From: Planctomycetota bacterium
Lineage (GTDB): Bacteria; Planctomycetota; UBA1135
Length of the DNA stretch: 7,173 nucleotides
Assembly (NCBI GenBank): GCA_014382465.1
Contig: JACNJP010000226.1
Location: 1 to 7,173 of the forward strand
Direction of reading: 5' to 3'
The translations under genes were made by a program, and so were the position numbers. Below the pieces are notes generated by a model. That model had not been told where the DNA came from and ran no database searches. It saw nothing but the letters and a program-made list of their open reading frames with translations. Positions 6,865-7,173 of this stretch are shown here, piece by piece (position 1 is the stretch's first letter; each line of letters begins with the position of its first letter).

Positions 6865-6990
6865 TTGACAGTGCCTCGCTGGTTTCTATTGGTGCCCGTC
6901 TTGGGCGCTCTATGAGGTGCAATTTTGGCCGACAGCTGGAACATTGCAAGCGGCAAAACCGATCCTGTCACCATGGTCCTCTATTGGCAC
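6865..6990. promoter_or_regulatory. Upstream region of the NYN gene, weak promoter candidate
   Basis: On the minus strand TTGCAA and AAAATT are 17 bases apart, upstream of the NYN start (about 6914-6947). The match to consensus is modest (4/6 and 3/6). GCCC-AAGAC-GGGC forms a small hairpin nearer the gene. On the plus strand TTGACA (6865-6870) has no convincing -10. I see no operator or riboswitch. Confidence 0.2.
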
Positions 6991-7173
6991 CTAGTTATTC
7001 AAATTGAGCCGAAGAAGGGCCTGGGTCGTGGGCGGGATGTGGGCTGCGGACCGTTGGGCGGAGTACTCAACTCCCATCCAGGCATCGACGGTTCGGGCTA
7101 CTAAAGGACTGCTCTCGCTCCCGGCATAAACCTCTGAGCAGAAACCTCTTCTGCTCGCTGCATTCCAGCAAGG
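6991..7173 (-). CDS. Possible C-terminal fragment of an unidentified protein, 5' end outside the window
   Basis: The minus-strand frame from the right edge is open for 60 codons and ends at TAG 6993-6991. It reads FCSEVYAGSESSPLVART, VDAWMGVEYSAQ, then TTQALLRLNLNN at the end, which looks more protein-like than the other frames. No family is recognised. It lies 126 bases upstream of the NYN gene on the same strand and could share a transcript with it. The plus strand is also open across 7008-7173 but has no start codon there, so coding status is uncertain. A perfect 8-bp hairpin (7136-7143 with 7149-7156) lies within it. Confidence 0.35.
   Translation of the reverse strand, partial: PCWNAASRRGFCSEVYAGSESSPLVARTVDAWMGVEYSAQRSAAHIPPTTQALLRLNLNN
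7136..7156. repeat. Perfect 8-bp hairpin near the right edge
   Basis: GAGCAGAA (7136-7143) and TTCTGCTC (7149-7156) flank a five-base loop, ACCTC. No T-tract follows on either strand, so it is not a standard intrinsic terminator. It may be chance within coding sequence or part of an element end beyond the window. Confidence 0.4.

Larger units (their letters stand above)
5758..7173. mobile_element. Candidate foreign segment joined at a broken tRNA gene (right end not seen)
   Basis: Composition changes sharply at the tRNA break, from about 70-75% GC to about 50%. Coding density also drops, and gene content changes from envelope proteins to a lone NYN nuclease. tRNA anticodon arms are classic integration sites for tyrosine-recombinase islands. 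However, no integrase, no direct repeat of the tRNA sequence and no restored 3' tRNA half is visible, so a chimeric contig explains the data as well. Confidence 0.4.

Noticed and set aside
6884..6991. Repeated CTATTGG with GGTGCC/GGCACC flanks upstream of the NYN gene, as an operator pair
   Set aside because: The match is seven bases direct and six inverted, overlapping inconsistently and about 94 bases apart; chance is sufficient.

Overview
The window looks like one short contig from an uncultured, GC-rich bacterium. The gene content (a kinase fused to a sulfatase-modifying-factor-like domain, and a CBM9/DUF5916 exported protein) fits Acidobacteriota, perhaps Thermoanaerobaculia-like, or a similar soil or sediment lineage such as Planctomycetota. 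That assignment is inference from domain architecture and composition, not from a marker gene.

Positions 1 to about 5717 are one GC-rich block (a sampled 60-base row in the kinase gene is 75% GC) with four genes, all on the minus strand. In transcription order they are: a 154-residue lipoprotein (5512-5048); a 106-residue all-helical protein of unknown function (5023-4703); a 990-residue protein with a Ser/Thr kinase, one membrane span, a charged coiled-coil-like linker and a C-terminal formylglycine-generating-enzyme-like domain (4490-1518); and a CBM9-like/DUF5916 exported protein that runs off the left end (1518-1). The kinase stop and the DUF5916 start overlap as TGATG, with an AGGAGG ribosome binding site just upstream, so these two are translationally coupled. 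The last 70-90 bases at the left edge are almost pure G and C, with long homopolymers, and look like degraded sequence at a contig end.

At 5718-5760 the plus strand carries the 5' half of a CAU-anticodon tRNA, identical in style to bacterial elongator tRNA-Met or tRNA-Ile2. It breaks in the 3' side of the anticodon stem. No variable loop, T arm or acceptor 3' strand follows. From this point base composition drops (a sampled row in the NYN gene is 48% GC) and the gene style changes. The right-hand segment (about 5758-7173) is therefore either an element inserted in a tRNA gene or a chimeric assembly join. It holds about 310 noncoding bases with nested inverted repeats, a NYN-domain (LabA/DUF88-type) putative ribonuclease with a zinc-knuckle-like insert (6864-6070), and a possible C-terminal gene fragment entering from the right edge (7173-6991).

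The left block plausibly encodes an envelope-linked sensing or signalling unit: a membrane kinase with its C-terminal domain on the far side of the membrane, made together with an exported, probably outer-membrane, sugar-binding-type protein. The right block is foreign in character. No integrase, transposase, CRISPR array, rRNA or complete defence system is visible.
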